NCBI GenBank assembly: GCA_019119365.1
Contig: DWXD01000014.1
Span: 1 to 64,000 of the forward strand
Source: Candidatus Gemmiger stercoripullorum
GTDB lineage: Bacteria > Bacillota > Clostridia > Oscillospirales > Ruminococcaceae
DNA: 64,000 nucleotides
Direction: 5' to 3'
Program-made: the position numbers and the translations under genes
The notes under the pieces: model-generated
What the model was told of the DNA's origin: nothing
The model's database searches: none
The model's input: only the letters and a program-made list of their open reading frames with translations
Shown: positions 12,650-21,282 of the stretch, piece after piece
Position numbering within the stretch: the stretch's first letter is position 1
Layout of the letters: each line of letters opens with the position of its first letter

Positions 12650-13087
12650 TCATTCAAGGGAGACGCCCTGCTTCTCGGCCAGGGCTTTGGCCCAGGCGGC
12701 GATGGCCTCGCCGTCCGACAGGCGCATCTTGTAGCCCTTGCCGTCCACCTCCAGATAATCGCCGCAGACATTGACCTGCTGCACGCTTTCATCCAGGTTG
12801 TAGATGGTCAGGCTGATCGTCTGGCCCGTCACTGGCTCCTTCCGGCCGTGGGTGACGGCCTTGCTCAGAAGGCTGACGACGGCGGCCGAATCGTCGCCCA
12901 CTGCGGTCATCGTCACGCCCGGCGGGGTGACGGTTACGTCGATGTGGTCGATGTCGCGGGCATACAGATACATCATCGTGCGGGTGCCCATCAGCGTTTT
13001 GATGCCGAACACACAGAGCACGGCAATGACAACGGTCAGCGCGCGCTTGAGGATCGTGCGGGAATTGTTCTTCTTTTCCTTTTCCAT
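12650..13087 (-). CDS. Membrane-anchored hypothetical protein (one N-terminal TM)
   Basis: MEKEKKNNSRTILKRALTVVIAVLCVFGIKTL...; convergent to glnS. Confidence 0.75.
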   Translation of the reverse strand: MEKEKKNNSRTILKRALTVVIAVLCVFGIKTLMGTRTMMYLYARDIDHIDVTVTPPGVTMTAVGDDSAAVVSLLSKAVTHGRKEPVTGQTISLTIYNLDESVQQVNVCGDYLEVDGKGYKMRLSDGEAIAAWAKALAEKQGVSLE

Positions 13088-13119
13088 GGTGGCGGCTCCC
13101 TTTTGTACTTGGTTGGGGT

Positions 13120-14022
13120 TCAGGTTTCTTCCGCGGCGGGGTCTTCCGCCTGGGTCATGGTAACGATATCCCGGATGGCCTGCCCGGTCGGCGTACCGGC
13201 CAGACCGCCGATGCCGGTCTCGCGCAAATCGGAGTTCATCGCCGCGCCGACCTCCGCCATGGCGTCGATGACCTCGTCGGCCGGGATATGGCCGACCACG
13301 CCGGCCAGCGCCATATCGGCGGCGGACACCGCATTGACGGCCCCGACGACATTGCGCTTGATGCAGGGCAGCTCGACAAGGCCCGCGACGGGGTCGCACA
13401 CAAGCCCTTCCAGGTTGGCCAGCGCCATCGCGAACGCCTCGGCGCAGGCTTCGGCCGTGCCGCCCTTGAGGTCTGTGAGGGCGGCGGCCGCCATGCCGCT
13501 GGCCGCGCCGACCTCGGCCTGGCAGCCGCCCTTGGCCCCGGCCAGCGTGGCGCGGGCGGCCACGATCTGCCCGAACCCGGCGGCCACATACAGCGCGCGG
13601 CAGACGGCTTCTTCATCGGCCGCACCGGCGCGCCACAGCGGCAGCAGCACCGCGGGCAGAACGCCGCAGCTGCCCGCCGTGGGCGCGGCGACGATGCGTT
13701 TCATGCAGGCGTTGCACTCGGCGGTTTTCAGCGCTTCGGCAATGACCTGCGCATAGTAGCCGCCGCTGTACAGCGCCCCGGCCGCCGCCGCGGCTTCCAC
13801 TTTGGCGGCGTCGCCGCCCGCAAAGCCGCTGGCCGAACGGTCGCTGCCGCGGTAGTTTTCACTGGTTTTTACCATCACGCCCCACAGGCGGCGCATGGCC
13901 GCGCGGGATTCCGCTTCGGTCAGGCCGCTTTCGGCCAGATCGCTGCGCAGGATCACTTCGTACAGCGGGCGGCCTTCGGCCTTGCAGGCGTCAAGCAGCG
14001 CACGCACAGAGGAAAACGACAT
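13120..14022 (-). CDS. sdaAA: L-serine dehydratase alpha subunit (Fe-S type)
   Basis: NACMKRIVAAPTAGSCGVLPAVL...CDPVAGLVELPCIKRNVVGAVNAV. Confidence 0.94.
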   Translation of the reverse strand: MSFSSVRALLDACKAEGRPLYEVILRSDLAESGLTEAESRAAMRRLWGVMVKTSENYRGSDRSASGFAGGDAAKVEAAAAAGALYSGGYYAQVIAEALKTAECNACMKRIVAAPTAGSCGVLPAVLLPLWRAGAADEEAVCRALYVAAGFGQIVAARATLAGAKGGCQAEVGAASGMAAAALTDLKGGTAEACAEAFAMALANLEGLVCDPVAGLVELPCIKRNVVGAVNAVSAADMALAGVVGHIPADEVIDAMAEVGAAMNSDLRETGIGGLAGTPTGQAIRDIVTMTQAEDPAAEET

Positions 14023-14032
14023 AGACCTCTCC

Positions 14033-14704
14033 TTATGTTTTTTCGCTGTCCAGGTTGAGGCTCGTGACTTTGACGATGCCGGGCTGGCGGCGCAGATGCT
14101 CGACGAGATCCTCCGGCAGCGGCTGGTCGCATTCCAGCACCATGACGGCGTAGCCGCCCGCGGCCGAGCGGTAGAGCTGCATTGTGGCGATATTGATGTT
14201 ATGCGCGCTCAACGCGCCGGTGACGGCCGCCACATGGCCGGGGGTGTCCTGGTTGTGGACGATGAGCGTGTCGCGGTCCGCACCGAAGTTGGTCGTAATG
14301 CCGTCGATCTGGCAAATGTTGATGCGCCCGCCGCCAATGGACGAGCCCATGACCTCCAGCCTGCGACCGCTTGCCCCCGCAAGGCGCAGCAGCGCCGTGT
14401 TGGGGTGCGCGCCGCGCAAAACGACCGTCCCGATGCGGACGCGCAGACCTGCCTTTTGCGCCAGCGCAAAGCTGCGCGGGATGGCCTCATCGTCCGGCTG
14501 CAGGCCCAGCAGGCCCGCCACCAGCGCGCGGTCCGTGCCGTGGCCGCGGCCGGTGGCCGCAAAGCTGCCGTGCAGAAGGATCTCGGCTTCGGCCGGGGGT
14601 TCCCCCAGCAGCTTGCGGGCCGTCAGACCGATGCGCACCGCACCTGCCGTGTGGCTGCTGGACGGCCCGGTCATCACCGGCCCGAGAACATCAAACAAAC
14701 GCAT
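14033..14704 (-). CDS. sdaAB: L-serine dehydratase beta subunit with ACT domain
   Basis: MRLFDVLGPVMTGPSSSHTAGAVRIGLTARKLLG...GHGTDRALVAGLLG...C-terminal ACT. Confidence 0.94.
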   Translation of the reverse strand: MRLFDVLGPVMTGPSSSHTAGAVRIGLTARKLLGEPPAEAEILLHGSFAATGRGHGTDRALVAGLLGLQPDDEAIPRSFALAQKAGLRVRIGTVVLRGAHPNTALLRLAGASGRRLEVMGSSIGGGRINICQIDGITTNFGADRDTLIVHNQDTPGHVAAVTGALSAHNINIATMQLYRSAAGGYAVMVLECDQPLPEDLVEHLRRQPGIVKVTSLNLDSEKT

Positions 14705-14790
14705 AGGCCCCTCCTGTGCGCGGAAGCGATAAATGATAATATAAGGAAAACCGCCAGCCAAATATCTTGCATTCGGCTGGCGGTTTTTGG

Positions 14791-14878
14791 CGGAGTAAGA
14801 GGGATTTGAACCCTCGCGGCCCGTTAAGACCCTACGCCCTTAGCAGGGGCGCCTCTTCGACCTCTTGAGTATTACTCC
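14791..14878 (-). tRNA. tRNA-Ser(GCT)
   Basis: GGAGTAA...TTACTCC acceptor stem, anticodon loop CTGCTAA, long variable arm, GGTTCAAATCC T-loop. Confidence 0.95.
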
Positions 14879-14915
14879 AAGTCAAAGTGATAAGATATTC
14901 ACTTGTTTATAAAAA

Positions 14916-15006
14916 TGGCGGAGAGGATGGGATTCGAACCCATGGTCCGCTCGCGCGGATCGCTGGTTTTCAAGACCAGTTCCATAAACCACTCGGACAC
15001 CTCTCC
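14916..15006 (-). tRNA. tRNA-Ser(TGA), CCA encoded
   Basis: GGAGAGG...CCTCTCCGCCA, anticodon loop CTTGAAA, long variable arm, GGTTCGAATCC. Confidence 0.95.
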
Positions 15007-15140
15007 ATAGTGGCCCCACCAGATGCGAGTTATATATTATCATACCCGTTTGTTTCTGTCAAGGCCCCGCGCGGGAATAATTTTTGCAAACAGACGCCGC
15101 CCGGCCCGCCGCGCCGGGTTTTGGCCGCCGCAGCGCGGTT

Positions 15141-15533
15141 TCAGTCATAGTCATACTCCGGGCTTTCGGCGGCGCGGGCGTCCAAGTAACGGGCCAGGCG
15201 CTCCATGGCGGTGTAGCTGATGCGCCCTGTATCGGCCAGCGCGCCGAGCATGGCGCGCGCGTCTCCGCCGTACAGGCGCTGCAGGTGGGCGGCGCTGACC
15301 GCCCCGCAGTAGGTTTCGCGGCGCACAAGCGGCGTATACACATTTTTGTTGCCTTGACGCTGTACGCTGACAAAATGCTTGTTTTCCAGCCGCAGCAGAA
15401 AATTGAGCAGCGTGGTATCGGCCCAGCGGCAGCTCTCGGGCAGACGGGCGGCGATCTCCCGCCGGGCGGCCGGACGGCCGCAGGACCACAGCGCGACCAT
15501 CACCTGCTCCTCGCTGTGTGAAAGCGTCTCCAT
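15141..15533 (-). CDS. BlaI/MecI/CopY-family transcriptional repressor
   Basis: METLSHSEEQVMVALWSCGRPAARREIAARL...WADTTLLNFLLRLENKHFVSVQRQGNKNVYTPLV (penicillinase-repressor winged helix). Confidence 0.88.
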   Translation of the reverse strand: METLSHSEEQVMVALWSCGRPAARREIAARLPESCRWADTTLLNFLLRLENKHFVSVQRQGNKNVYTPLVRRETYCGAVSAAHLQRLYGGDARAMLGALADTGRISYTAMERLARYLDARAAESPEYDYD

Positions 15534-15543
15534 GTTTGCCTCC

Positions 15544-15669
15544 TACATTTGTGGTTGATTTTCATGTTTTTATTTTACATTTGTAGTAGTTAAATTTTCA
15601 ACCCCGCAAAGTGCACAAATTTCCGAGCGGCCTATTGTGCGTTATTTCGGTTTTGATTTTACATTTGTA
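15544..15669. promoter_or_regulatory. Three BlaI-like operator boxes (TACATTTGTG 15544-15553; TACATTTGTA 15576-15585 and 15660-15669)
   Basis: Repeated TACA-TT-TGTA; box 2 overlaps a minus-strand promoter TTGAAA-18-TAAAAT upstream of the BlaI-family gene. Confidence 0.7.
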
Positions 15670-15766
15670 GCAGAACTTGTTCGCCGCCCGTGGGCATTTG
15701 TCGTTCTTTCGCCCCGGCGGGCGGTTTCCGCGCCCTGTTTTCGGTATTTTGCCGGTCGCTTTCGCC

Positions 15767-15796
15767 TTGCGGGGCCGGGCGGGCGCGGCGTATAAT
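15767..15796 (+). promoter_or_regulatory. Promoter TTGCGG-18-TATAAT for serC
   Basis: TTGCGGggccgggcgggcgcggcgTATAAT. Confidence 0.6.
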
Positions 15797-15860
15797 AACC
15801 ATTGTTGGGCGGCGCTCAACGCACAATTCCGCAAAAGAGGATCAGGAGGAGGAAATCTTC

Positions 15861-16958
15861 ATGGCGAGAGTCTACAATTTCAGCGCCGGGCCTTCGATGT
15901 TGCCCGAATATGTTCTGCGCAAGGCACAGGCGGACCTGCTGGACTACCAGGGTTCCGGCCAGAGCGTGATGGAGATGAGCCACCGCAGCCCCTGGTTTGA
16001 GGATATCCTGCACAACACCGAAGCCGCCATGCGCCGCGTGCTGGGCGTGCCGGACAACTATAAGATCGGCTTTTTCCAGGGCGGCGCGACGCAGCAGTTC
16101 GCGATGGTGCCGCTGAACCTGATGACGACCGGCACGGCCGACTACATCGTGACCGGCAACTTCAGCAAGAAAGCCGCCGAGGAAGCCGCCAAATTCGGCA
16201 TCGCGCGCATCGCCGCTTCCAGCAAGGACAAAAACTTTACCTATATTCCCGACGTCAAGGCCATCGAGTACGACCCGAACGCCAGCTACATCCACATCTG
16301 CCAGAACAACACGATCTTCGGCACAAAGTTTGCCGAACTGCCGCAGGTGGCGGGCGTCCCGCTGGTGGCGGACATGAGCTCGATGATCTTCTCCGAGCCG
16401 ACCGATGTAAGCAAGTATGGCTGCATCTACTTCGGCGTGCAGAAGAACGTCGCGCCCGCCGGGATGGCCGTCGCCATCCTGCGGGAGGACCTGCTGGGCC
16501 GCAGCGCCAAAGGCATCCCGGCCGAAAATATCCCGACCATGATGAACTACACGACGCTGCTGAAAGCCGACAGCATGTACAACACCCCGCCCTGCTGGTG
16601 CATCTACATGACCGGGCTGATGATGGAGTATCTCGAGCACGAGATCGGCGGACTGGACGCGATGAAGAAGATCAACGAGGAAAAGGCCGCGCTGCTCTAC
16701 GCCTATCTGGACGGGCAGGACTTTTACAAGAATCCGGTCGAGAAGCCTTTCCGCAGCCTGATGAACGTGACCTTTACCTCGCCTTCCCCGGAGCTGGACA
16801 AGGAATTCTGCGCCGAGGCCGCCGGGGCCGGGCTGCTGAACCTCAAGGGCCACCGCCTCGTGGGCGGCATGCGCGCTTCCATCTACAATGCCATGCCGCG
16901 CGAGGGCGTTATTAAGCTGGTGGAATTTATGGAGCAGTTCCGCAAAGCGCACGCGTAA
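15861..16958 (+). CDS. serC: Phosphoserine aminotransferase
   Basis: MARVYNFSAGPSMLPEYVLRKAQADLLDYQGSGQSVMEMSHRS...FFQGGATQQFAMVPLNL. Confidence 0.97.
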   Translation: MARVYNFSAGPSMLPEYVLRKAQADLLDYQGSGQSVMEMSHRSPWFEDILHNTEAAMRRVLGVPDNYKIGFFQGGATQQFAMVPLNLMTTGTADYIVTGNFSKKAAEEAAKFGIARIAASSKDKNFTYIPDVKAIEYDPNASYIHICQNNTIFGTKFAELPQVAGVPLVADMSSMIFSEPTDVSKYGCIYFGVQKNVAPAGMAVAILREDLLGRSAKGIPAENIPTMMNYTTLLKADSMYNTPPCWCIYMTGLMMEYLEHEIGGLDAMKKINEEKAALLYAYLDGQDFYKNPVEKPFRSLMNVTFTSPSPELDKEFCAEAAGAGLLNLKGHRLVGGMRASIYNAMPREGVIKLVEFMEQFRKAHA

Positions 16959-16992
16959 AAAATAGTGACTGCAAGACAGGAGCCGAGCAAGT

Positions 16993-18153
16993 ATGTATAC
17001 GATCAAAACAATGAACGCGATCTCCCCGGTCGGGCTGGCCAAGCTGCCCGCCGCCCTGTTTGAGATCGACAACGAATCCACCGCGCCCGAGGGTATCCTG
17101 GTGCGCAGCGCCGACCTGCACGAAATGCCGCTGCCGGACAGCCTGCTGGCCATCGCCCGCGCAGGCGCCGGGACCAACAACATCCCGCTGGACAAATGCA
17201 CCGAGGCCGGCATCGTCGTGTTCAACACGCCGGGCGCCAACGCCAACGCCGTGGCCGAGTTGGTCATCGGCGCGCTGGTGGCGGGCAGCCGCAACATGCC
17301 CGCCGCCATCCGCTGGGCCGAAGGGCTCAAGGGCAGCGCCACACTGGCCAAAGATGTGGAAAAGGGCAAAAAGCAGTTTGTCGGACCAGAGCTGCGCGGC
17401 AAAACGCTGGGCGTCATCGGCCTGGGCGCGATCGGTTCGCGCGTGGCCAACGCCGCCGTGGCGCTGGGCATGGAAGTGCTGGGCTACGACCCGTACATCA
17501 GCATTGACGCCGCGTGGAGTTTGTCCCGCAGCGTACAGCACTGCGTGGCGCTCAGCGACATGCTGCCGCGCTGCGATTACCTGACCGTGCATGTGCCCTA
17601 TCTGCCCTCGACCAAAAACACGATCAACGCCCAGACGCTGGCCATGTGCAAGGACGGCGTGCGCGTTTTGAACTTTGCGCGCGGCGAGCTTGTCGACAAC
17701 GCCGCCATCCTGGAAGGGCTGGACACCGGCAAGGTCGGTTCCTACTTCTGCGACTTCCCGGCCGAAGAGCTGCTGGGCGTTCCGGGCGTGTGCTGCACGC
17801 CCCACCTGGGCGCTTCTACGCCCGAGAGCGAGACCAACTGCGCCGTGATGGCCGCGAGCGAGCTGAGCGATTACCTGCGCAACGGCAACATCATCCACAG
17901 CGTCAACCTGCCCGACGTGCAGCAGCCGCGCCTGGGCGGCCGCCGCGTGTGCATGATTCACAAAAATGCGCCCGGCGTGATCTCGGCCATCACCAGCGTG
18001 CTGACGGCGGCCAGCCTGAACATTGAGAACATGGTCAACAAGAGCCGCAAGGACGTCGCTTACACCATGCTGGATGTGACCGGCACGATCGAGCCCGGGC
18101 TGGCTGAAAAGCTCCGCGGCATTGAAGGCGCCATTCGCGTGCGCGTGCTGTAA
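16993..18153 (+). CDS. serA: D-3-phosphoglycerate dehydrogenase with ACT domain
   Basis: GAGTNNIPLDKCTEAGIVVFNTPGANANAVAELVIG...LGVIGLGAIGSRVANAAVALGM...C-terminal ACT. Confidence 0.95.
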   Translation: MYTIKTMNAISPVGLAKLPAALFEIDNESTAPEGILVRSADLHEMPLPDSLLAIARAGAGTNNIPLDKCTEAGIVVFNTPGANANAVAELVIGALVAGSRNMPAAIRWAEGLKGSATLAKDVEKGKKQFVGPELRGKTLGVIGLGAIGSRVANAAVALGMEVLGYDPYISIDAAWSLSRSVQHCVALSDMLPRCDYLTVHVPYLPSTKNTINAQTLAMCKDGVRVLNFARGELVDNAAILEGLDTGKVGSYFCDFPAEELLGVPGVCCTPHLGASTPESETNCAVMAASELSDYLRNGNIIHSVNLPDVQQPRLGGRRVCMIHKNAPGVISAITSVLTAASLNIENMVNKSRKDVAYTMLDVTGTIEPGLAEKLRGIEGAIRVRVL

Positions 18154-18192
18154 CCGTACTGTTTCGTTTGCCTTATCATATTCTCCTTGTGC

Positions 18193-18227
18193 AAAAACCG
18201 GCAGTTTAATAACAACTGCCGGTTTTT
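18193..18227. terminator. Bidirectional Rho-independent terminator
   Basis: AAAAACCGGCAGTTtaataacAACTGCCGGTTTTT. Confidence 0.9.
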
Positions 18228-18231
18228 GCTG

Positions 18232-18408
18232 TCAGCGCATATACTGTTCGATCATCTGCTCGACATTGTGCAGGGCTTTCTCGGCCCCGCGGGTCATTTT
18301 ACGCATGTTTTTCCGCAGCTGGCGCTGGTCGCAGGTAGCGGCATACACCGCGGCAGCCCCCACCGCCGCGCCCATGGCGGCGGTAGCCATTGAAATCATC
18401 TTGTTCAT
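18232..18408 (-). CDS. Small Ala-rich protein (58 aa)
   Basis: MNKMISMATAAMGAAVGAAAVYAATCDQRQLRKNMRKMTRGAEKALHNVEQMIEQYMR; SD AGGAGAGGACC upstream; below ORF-track cut-off. Confidence 0.65.
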   Translation of the reverse strand: MNKMISMATAAMGAAVGAAAVYAATCDQRQLRKNMRKMTRGAEKALHNVEQMIEQYMR

Positions 18409-18484
18409 GCAGGTCCTCTCCTTTCCTTGCGTTGTAGGGTTAGTATGCCCGCAGCGCGCCCGATATACGGCGCTGGCGGGAAAT

Positions 18485-18526
18485 GGAAACAGGCGGAAGC
18501 TGCCCGGGCAGCTTCCGCCTGTTTCC
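18485..18526. repeat. 42-bp perfect palindrome (21-bp arms, no spacer)
   Basis: GGAAACAGGCGGAAGCTGCCCGGGCAGCTTCCGCCTGTTTCC. Confidence 0.9.
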
Positions 18527-18539
18527 CATTTAAGTTGTG

Positions 18540-19163
18540 TCAGGGAATCGCTTCGTCATTCATGCGGCGCTCGTCCTGCAGCAGAGCAGCCAGGGCGCGC
18601 CGCGCGGTTGCGCTGCCGCGCTCTGTATACAGGCAGAGCAACAGCCGCACCAACCGGTCATATTCCTGCGGGGCCTGCGGACAACTGCCCGCGGCCACCG
18701 CACAGGCGATCTGTTCGCCGCCACCCCCGGCAACATCACAGTGTTCCAAGTGTGCCTTGTGTACGGCGTGTTCATATGCTTTTTCCATTATACTGCCCCG
18801 CTGCCGGGCTGTTTTATGCAGCTGCAGCGCTCTGGACCGGTCCACAGGAACGCCAAGACCATGTTCATAGAGTACAGCCCGGTAAAAGGCGGCTTCCCGC
18901 CCCTGTTTGCCGTCTGCAATGGCAAGCAGAAGCGCAGCGTCCACACGGCAGAAATAATAACGTACAGGGATCGGCGCACACCATTCCGGCACGAGGGGCA
19001 GAAGTTGCCGGAGGCTGCTGCCGCTTTCCACGCGGGCGGAAAGCGGCGGTCCTGTGCGTACCCGAGGACGCAGGCACTGCATCCCCATCTGTTCAAGGCT
19101 GGCCGCAGGCAGCTGCCACAGATGCCCCTTCAGCGAATGTCTGCCCCACAGCTGCACGCCCAC
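18540..19163 (-). CDS. Sel1-like repeat-containing protein
   Basis: ALLLAIADGKQGREAAFYRAVLYEHGLGVPVDRSRALQLHKTARQRG matches Sel1 repeat; GTG start with AAAGGGGG SD; promoter TTGACA-17-TACAAT. Confidence 0.65.
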   Translation of the reverse strand: MGVQLWGRHSLKGHLWQLPAASLEQMGMQCLRPRVRTGPPLSARVESGSSLRQLLPLVPEWCAPIPVRYYFCRVDAALLLAIADGKQGREAAFYRAVLYEHGLGVPVDRSRALQLHKTARQRGSIMEKAYEHAVHKAHLEHCDVAGGGGEQIACAVAAGSCPQAPQEYDRLVRLLLCLYTERGSATARRALAALLQDERRMNDEAIP

Positions 19164-19196
19164 CGCGCCTGCCCCCTTTCCACTGGCGACAGCCCC

Positions 19197-19225
19197 ATTG
19201 TAGCATAAGTTTCTCCGAATGTCAA
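19197..19225 (-). promoter_or_regulatory. Promoter TTGACA-17-TACAAT
   Basis: Reverse complement TTGACATTCGGAGAAACTTATGCTACAAT upstream of the Sel1-like gene. Confidence 0.75.
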
Positions 19226-19230
19226 ATTAT

Positions 19231-19247
19231 ATTATCGTTATGATAAT
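19231..19247. promoter_or_regulatory. Operator-like inverted repeat ATTATC-5-GATAAT
   Basis: attatcgttatgataat in the divergent intergenic region between Sel1-like and XRE genes. Confidence 0.55.
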
Positions 19248-19322
19248 TATATATCAGTCCGTTTCCTCTACCCTAATAACAATATACGAACAATACAACC
19301 GTTCCGGCGGAGGAAACAGAAC

Positions 19323-19613
19323 ATGGTAAACTATTACGACCGGATCAAAAACCTGCGGGAAAGCGCAGGGCTCACGCAGGCGCAGCTGGCGCACAAGCTG
19401 GGCGTGACACGCGCGGCGGTCAACGCCTGGGAAATGGGTATTTCCGCACCATCCACCGCATTGCTGATCGAGCTTTCGCGGCTGTTCGGCGTCTCCAGCG
19501 ACCACCTGCTGGGGCTGGATGAACACGCCGCACTGGATGTTTCCGGCCTGACAGAGGAGGATGTCGTCGTTCTCCAGCGTTTGGTGCAGCTGCTGAAAAA
19601 GAAAAATTCTTAG
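19323..19613 (+). CDS. XRE-family HTH regulator
   Basis: MVNYYDRIKNLRESAGLTQAQLAHKLGVTRAAVNAWEMGISAPSTALLIELSRLFGVSSDHLLGL. Confidence 0.9.
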   Translation: MVNYYDRIKNLRESAGLTQAQLAHKLGVTRAAVNAWEMGISAPSTALLIELSRLFGVSSDHLLGLDEHAALDVSGLTEEDVVVLQRLVQLLKKKNS

Positions 19614-19906
19614 GGTGTAGCTTAAAAATCCCCCGCACTGTCTCATTCCACTAAAAAACCGCGTCTGCTGTGTTGCGGGGCCCTGCAACACACGAAGTAT
19701 GGCGGCGGTTTTGCGCCTGTTATTCGCTGCTTTTCCAGCGCTTTTGATCTATCGGATACCCGCCAGAGACCGCTGCGCGTATAATTCGCCGGTTTCCGGC
19801 TTTTTCCGGCAGCGAGTTTGTGGTAAAATCAGAACAACAGACCGAAACGCGGCACATCCGTGCTGTGCGCTGCGGGCTGGAATTTTTGTGAAATGAGTGT
19901 GGCGTT

Positions 19907-20734
19907 ATGCCGGTTGCCCCCAAAACTGTCCTTTGCATCCACGACCTGCCCGGGTTTGGCCGGGCGGGGCTCGCGGTGATCGTTCCCATCCTTTCGGCGC
20001 TGGGCCTGCAGGCCGTGGTCCTGCCCACAGCCGTGCTTTCCACCCACACGGGCGGGCTGGGCGCCCCGGCTCGCCTTTCGAGCCCCGGCTACGGCCCGGC
20101 GGCGCTGGCGCACTACCGGCGGCTGGGCGTGCGGTTCGACTGCATCTATTCCGGTTATCTTTCCGAGCCGGGCCAGGCGCTGCTGGTGGAGCAGGCGATG
20201 GAATACTGGCCCGGGGCGCTCAAGGTCGTGGACCCGGTCATGGGCGACCACGGCCGCCTGTACAGCGGTCTGCCGGGCGAGATGGTCCCGGCGATGTACG
20301 CGCTGTGTTCCCGCGCCGATTTGATCCTGCCCAACGCGACCGAAGCCGCGCTGCTGCTGGGGGACCCGCTGCCGGGCAGCGCCGCGCCGGAATACGCGGC
20401 CGGGGCGGCCGAGCGCCTGACCCGCCTGTGCCCGCAGGTGCTGCTGACCGGCGTTACGGCCGGGCGCAGCGTTCTGTGCGTGGGCGCGCAGCGCGGGCAG
20501 GACGGCTACACCGTGCGCACGCCGCTGCTGCGGCCGTTCCACGGCACGGGGGATATTTTCGGCGCCGCGATGGTGGGGCGGCTTTTGCAGGGCAACGCCC
20601 CGCAGGCCGCCGCGCAGGCCGCCGCCGTGTTTGTGGGCGATTGCCTGCGCGCCACGCCGGAGGGCGCGGACGAACGGCTGGGCGTGTGGCTGGAAAGCGT
20701 GCTGCCCCGCCTGCTGCCCGCCGGGGAGAACTAA
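19907..20734 (+). CDS. pdxK: Pyridoxal/pyridoxamine kinase
   Basis: CIHDLPGFGRAGLAVIVPILSALGLQAVVLPTAVLSTHTGG...VDPVMGDHGRLYSG...LPNATEAALLLG. Confidence 0.88.
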   Translation: MPVAPKTVLCIHDLPGFGRAGLAVIVPILSALGLQAVVLPTAVLSTHTGGLGAPARLSSPGYGPAALAHYRRLGVRFDCIYSGYLSEPGQALLVEQAMEYWPGALKVVDPVMGDHGRLYSGLPGEMVPAMYALCSRADLILPNATEAALLLGDPLPGSAAPEYAAGAAERLTRLCPQVLLTGVTAGRSVLCVGAQRGQDGYTVRTPLLRPFHGTGDIFGAAMVGRLLQGNAPQAAAQAAAVFVGDCLRATPEGADERLGVWLESVLPRLLPAGEN

Positions 20735-20775
20735 CGCGCCCCGCCCTATTTTCCGAAAGAAGGAAGTCAAAAAAC

Positions 20776-21273
20776 ATGCCTGTCATCAACATCGTACTTG
20801 TAGAGCCGCAGATCCCGCAGAACACCGGCAACGTGGCGCGCACCTGCGCCGTGACCGGCGCGCGGCTGCACCTGGTGGGGCCGATGGGTTTCACGCCCGA
20901 CGATAAAAAATTAAAGCGCGCCGGGCTTGACTATTGGTCCCAACTTGATATAACATACTATCAGGACCTGTCTGAATTTTGGGCCGCCAACCGGGGCCCG
21001 TATTTCTTCTTTACCTCCAAGGGCACGCACCGCCACACCGATGTTTCGTACCCCGACGGCGCGTATCTCGTCTTCGGGCGGGAGGACGCCGGACTGCCGG
21101 AGGAACTGCTGGCCGCCCACCCGGAGCAGTGCGTGCGCATTCCGATGCGCCGGGGCGAGCGATGCCTGAACCTGTCCAACTCGGTGGCTGTCGGCGTATA
21201 CGAAGCGCTGCGGCAATGGGATTTCGAGGACCTGGGGACCCGCGGACAACTGACCAAATACGAATGGAAGTGA
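20776..21273 (+). CDS. trmL: tRNA (cytidine(34)-2'-O)-methyltransferase
   Basis: MPVINIVLVEPQIPQNTGNVARTCAVTGARLHLVGPMGF...FGREDAGLPEEL...RCLNLSNSVAVGVYEALRQ. Confidence 0.95.
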   Translation: MPVINIVLVEPQIPQNTGNVARTCAVTGARLHLVGPMGFTPDDKKLKRAGLDYWSQLDITYYQDLSEFWAANRGPYFFFTSKGTHRHTDVSYPDGAYLVFGREDAGLPEELLAAHPEQCVRIPMRRGERCLNLSNSVAVGVYEALRQWDFEDLGTRGQLTKYEWK

Positions 21274-21282
21274 GAGGACCCG

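Noticed and set aside
15541-15860. T-box riboswitch upstream of serC
   Set aside because: No AGGGTGGNACCGCG T-box core in the leader despite neighbouring tRNA-Ser genes.
19897-21273. 458-aa ORF apparently fusing a novel N-terminal region to TrmL
   Set aside because: N-terminal part is an out-of-frame reading of pdxK; TrmL has its own ATG at 20776.
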